Source of the DNA: Bradyrhizobiaceae bacterium
GTDB taxonomy: Bacteria; Pseudomonadota; Alphaproteobacteria; Rhizobiales; Xanthobacteraceae
DNA length: 64,000 bases
Direction of reading: 5' to 3'
Assembly (NCBI GenBank): GCA_003963435.1
Contig: RXJC01000054.1
Span: 1-64,000 of the forward strand
Shown: positions 61,926 through 64,000 of the stretch, in pieces
Numbering within the stretch: the first letter of the stretch is position 1
How the letters are laid out: every line of letters starts with the position of its first letter
Position numbers and translations under genes: made by a program
Notes under the pieces: model-generated
Databases searched by the model: none
What the model was told of the DNA's origin: nothing
The model's input: the letters and a program-made list of their open reading frames with translations, nothing else

Positions 61926-63116
61926 ATGATGAACGATGCATTGGACGCGACCGCGAGATCCGCGCCGTTTGACACCGGGAAGCTCGATCGGCTGATGGAC
62001 GAAGCGGGTCTGGACGTTCTGCTCGCGACTTCCCGTCATAATGTCCAGTACCTACTCGGCGGATACCGCTTCTTTTTCTTCGATGTCATGGAGGCAATCG
62101 GCACCAGTCGTTATCTGCCGGTGTTCGTCTATCAGAGGGGCCGTCCGGACAACGCCGCCTACATCGGCAACCGCATGGAAGGATTCGAACACGAACTTGG
62201 GAATATTTGGACGCCGATCGTCAAGACAAGCTCCTGGGGAACGCTCGATGCGATGAAACTTGCGGTCGATCACATCCGAAAACTGGGGGGCGAAACGAGA
62301 CGTGTCGGCATCGAGGCGAGCTTCCTCCCGTCGGACGCCAAAGATCTGCTCACCGGGCTCAATAGCATCGAACTTCACGAGGCCCATTTCACGCTCGAGC
62401 GCCTGCGCGCGGTGAAATCTCCAGCCGAGCTGGATCTGATCAAGGAAGCATCCGAGCGGGTCGTCGATGCGATGAAGGCCACGTTCAACGTCTGTGAACC
62501 TGGGATGACCAAACACGATGTGGTTGCTCGTTTGAAACGCGAAGAGCAGGAGCGAAATCTCGTCTTCGAATACTGCCTGATCGCCGCCGGCAAGAGTCAC
62601 AATCGCGCCCCGTCGAACCAACTACTCGAGATTGGAGATGTAATCTCGATCGATTCCGGCGGAAACTATCGAGGTTACATCGGCGATCTCAGCAGGATGG
62701 GCGTTCTTGGCGAGCCCGACGCCGAACTTCGGGATCTGCTGCAGGAGGTCGAAGAGGTTCAGCAGGCTGCGCGTCGCGTAATCCGGCCCGGCGTAATGGG
62801 TGGAGACATCATCGCGTCCGGCGAGAATGCGGTAAACTTATCTCCCAATCGCCAGGTGCTCGATTTCACCGCGCATGGGATCGGACTTGTCAGCCACGAA
62901 GCGCCGCGTCTGACGACGACCAGTCCCGTACCCTATAGCGCTTTCGACGCGGGCCGGCCGCTCGAAAGCGGTATGGTGATTTCTATCGAAACCGCGTTGC
63001 TGCATCCAACTCGCGGCTATATCAAGCTGGAGGATACGCTCATCGTATCCGAAGCGGGCTGGAAAGCGCCGGGCGACTACGGCAGAGGATGGAATTCACC
63101 AGGTTCCGACGTTTGA
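61926..63116 (+). CDS. M24-family metallohydrolase (Xaa-Pro peptidase/creatinase-like)
   Basis: A 396-aa protein. Creatinase N-terminal domain, then the pita-bread domain with metal ligands visible: Asp in VISIDSGG, Asp in GYIGDLSRMG, His in TAHGIGLVSHEAP, Glu in VISIETALL, Glu in IKLEDTLIV. May hydrolyse a peptide, amide or guanidine-like bond of the imported compound. Last gene of the operon. Confidence 0.87.
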   Translation: MMNDALDATARSAPFDTGKLDRLMDEAGLDVLLATSRHNVQYLLGGYRFFFFDVMEAIGTSRYLPVFVYQRGRPDNAAYIGNRMEGFEHELGNIWTPIVKTSSWGTLDAMKLAVDHIRKLGGETRRVGIEASFLPSDAKDLLTGLNSIELHEAHFTLERLRAVKSPAELDLIKEASERVVDAMKATFNVCEPGMTKHDVVARLKREEQERNLVFEYCLIAAGKSHNRAPSNQLLEIGDVISIDSGGNYRGYIGDLSRMGVLGEPDAELRDLLQEVEEVQQAARRVIRPGVMGGDIIASGENAVNLSPNRQVLDFTAHGIGLVSHEAPRLTTTSPVPYSAFDAGRPLESGMVISIETALLHPTRGYIKLEDTLIVSEAGWKAPGDYGRGWNSPGSDV

Positions 63117-63556
63117 ATCGGTCGACGAGTAGGCAACCGTCGGGACCCGTGCATATCCCCGACTGTGGCTCCGCCCTTGCGATGCGGCGGCGGTATTGTC
63201 CGCCGGCGATGGAGCCCGCCTCGATGCGGGCGGCGATGGCGGCACGGTGGCGCTTGTCGCAGCCCGGACGATGTCCTTGCGGCGTTCCGCCCTCCATCGC
63301 GTTGGCTACGTAGCCGAAAATCGGCCAAGGAGCAGATCGCAAGGAGCAAGCGGAATTCCTCGCTCGAACAACACTCGGGCATCGCGGATATCCATCACGC
63401 AAATAACAGTCAGGAGGGCTTATGCCGACGGCGGCGGTCTCGTAAACTCATCCCGCGCACGCGCGACAGGAAGATACAGCGTCGAGACGGACCGGCGCCT
63501 TGCTCGCTCGCCGTCCATCGATCTGTCCGCGGACAGGCTGCTACGCCAGCTACCGG
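63117..63556. other. intergenic region with a seven-codon frame after a strong ribosome site
   Basis: CAGGAGGGCTTATG at about 63410-63424 begins a frame that stops after seven codons (MPTAAVS), perhaps the start of a truncated gene. Other frames in the region overlap on both strands and lack coding character. Confidence 0.35.
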
Positions 63557-64000
63557 CTAGACCCTTTCCATTAGCGCGATGGTACCTTCGCCGCCATCGG
63601 CGCAGATGCTGACGATCGCGCGAGATCCGACCGGCATCGCCCATAATTCCTTTACGGCCTGACTGATATCGCGTGCGCCGGTCGCACCAAACGGATGCCC
63701 TATAGCGACCGAACCACCGTAAGGATTTACCCGGTCCCAATCGAATGGGCCGAGATCCGCTTCAACTCCGGTTTTAGCGCGCACCCATTCCTGATCGGAA
63801 AAGGCTGCTACATTCGCGAGTACCTGCGCTGCAAACGCCTCATGGATTTCCCAGAGGTCGATGTCGGCGAAAGTAAGCTCGTGACGTGCCAGCAAGCGCG
63901 GGATTCCGTAGGAGGGCGCCATCAGTAGCCCCTCGGTATTATGATCAACAGCCGACACTTCATAATCGACGAGCCGCGCATAAGAAACGCCAGCGGGTAA
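63557..64000 (-). CDS. thiolase (acetyl-CoA acetyltransferase type), C-terminal part
   Basis: The frame runs off the right edge without a start; about 147 codons are visible. EIHEAFAAQVLANVAAF (N/H-E-A-F-A box), GGSVAIGHPFGATGAR with the catalytic His, and SICADGGEGTIALM with the second catalytic Cys region. Cleaves or forms beta-ketoacyl-CoA. The first catalytic Cys is outside the window. Oriented towards the M24 gene; a beta-oxidation or aromatic-degradation role fits the neighbours. Confidence 0.9.
   Translation of the reverse strand, partial: LPAGVSYARLVDYEVSAVDHNTEGLLMAPSYGIPRLLARHELTFADIDLWEIHEAFAAQVLANVAAFSDQEWVRAKTGVEADLGPFDWDRVNPYGGSVAIGHPFGATGARDISQAVKELWAMPVGSRAIVSICADGGEGTIALMERV

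Noticed and set aside
848..64000. Right-hand attachment repeat of the island
   Set aside because: I looked for another copy of the tRNA-Ser 3' end and saw none; the tRNA-Asn T-arm at 30300 shares only the universal GGTTCGAATCC core.
1..64000. CRISPR arrays or cas genes
   Set aside because: No regularly spaced repeats and no Cas-like protein were seen in any frame.

Overview
The window is GC-rich DNA with the codon style, short operons and gene families of an alphaproteobacterium. It is most like the Bradyrhizobium/Rhodopseudomonas group (inference from the BjaI-like LuxI, the DUF6538-type integrase and the small rhizobial-type ORFs; no database was searched). It starts with a chromosomal fragment: a partial gene that looks like the end of trehalose-6-phosphate synthase, and a small secreted protein. 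A complete tRNA-Ser(GGA) follows at 781-870. A tyrosine-recombinase integrase begins 88 bases downstream, the usual layout of a genomic island inserted at a tRNA 3' end. I did not find the matching right-hand attachment repeat, so the far edge of the island is unknown.

At 2.6-19.6 kb lies a mosaic of peptidase, nuclease and cell-envelope genes. A leftward set encodes a 63-aa peptide, a C39-like cysteine peptidase, a subtilase, and a stand-alone copy of a subtilase-propeptide-like domain. A rightward set encodes a trypsin-NUC1 nuclease fusion, a DUF2235 hydrolase, a pentapeptide-repeat membrane protein and a further membrane protein. Then come a decayed GIY-YIG gene (frameshift plus amber stop), a lysozyme-like/DUF2272 pair and a three-gene envelope operon.

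At 19.9-29.4 kb is the most striking locus. Two paralogous Pycsar-type nucleotide cyclases are each linked to ubiquitin-like conjugation genes: a Cap2-like E2-E1 fusion plus a Cap3-like JAB peptidase for the first, and a stand-alone Cys-rich E2 for the second. Between them lie a cyclic-nucleotide-binding TIR effector, an XRE/ImmA regulator pair, and a class III cyclase with its own cyclic-nucleotide-binding domain. This reads as a hybrid of Pycsar signalling with the CBASS type II conjugation machinery. An FRG-domain gene and an atypical tRNA-Asn follow.

At 30.5-39.8 kb are a methyltransferase operon of unknown role, a DEDDh exonuclease, and a translationally coupled recombinase operon. That operon has a resolvase-like protein lacking the catalytic serine, a 77-aa protein, and a 1090-aa large serine recombinase carrying four IS5-transposase-like (DUF4096-like) repeats at its C terminus. 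At 40.5-47.3 kb is a second candidate novel system: a small Gly-rich protein, a PfkB/nucleoside-deoxyribosyltransferase fusion, a QueC-like enzyme, a SagB/nitroreductase-like enzyme, a divergent OGG-like DNA glycosylase with a small HTH regulator, and a soluble FtsH-like AAA-M41 protease with a partner.

At 47.8-51.3 kb are small regulators, two membrane proteins and an M15 peptidase. At 51.8-55.5 kb is a quorum-sensing locus (luxI, small ORF, EctB-like aminotransferase, convergent luxR and hydrolase). From 56 kb to the end is a catabolic cluster: oxidoreductase, LysR regulator, FAD hydroxylase, alpha/beta hydrolase, aromatic-acid-type MFS permease, M24 hydrolase, and a thiolase running off the edge. 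A 23-base motif containing a strong inverted repeat at 32.9 kb recurs at 47.8 kb with 21 of 23 bases identical, and may be an island-wide operator.
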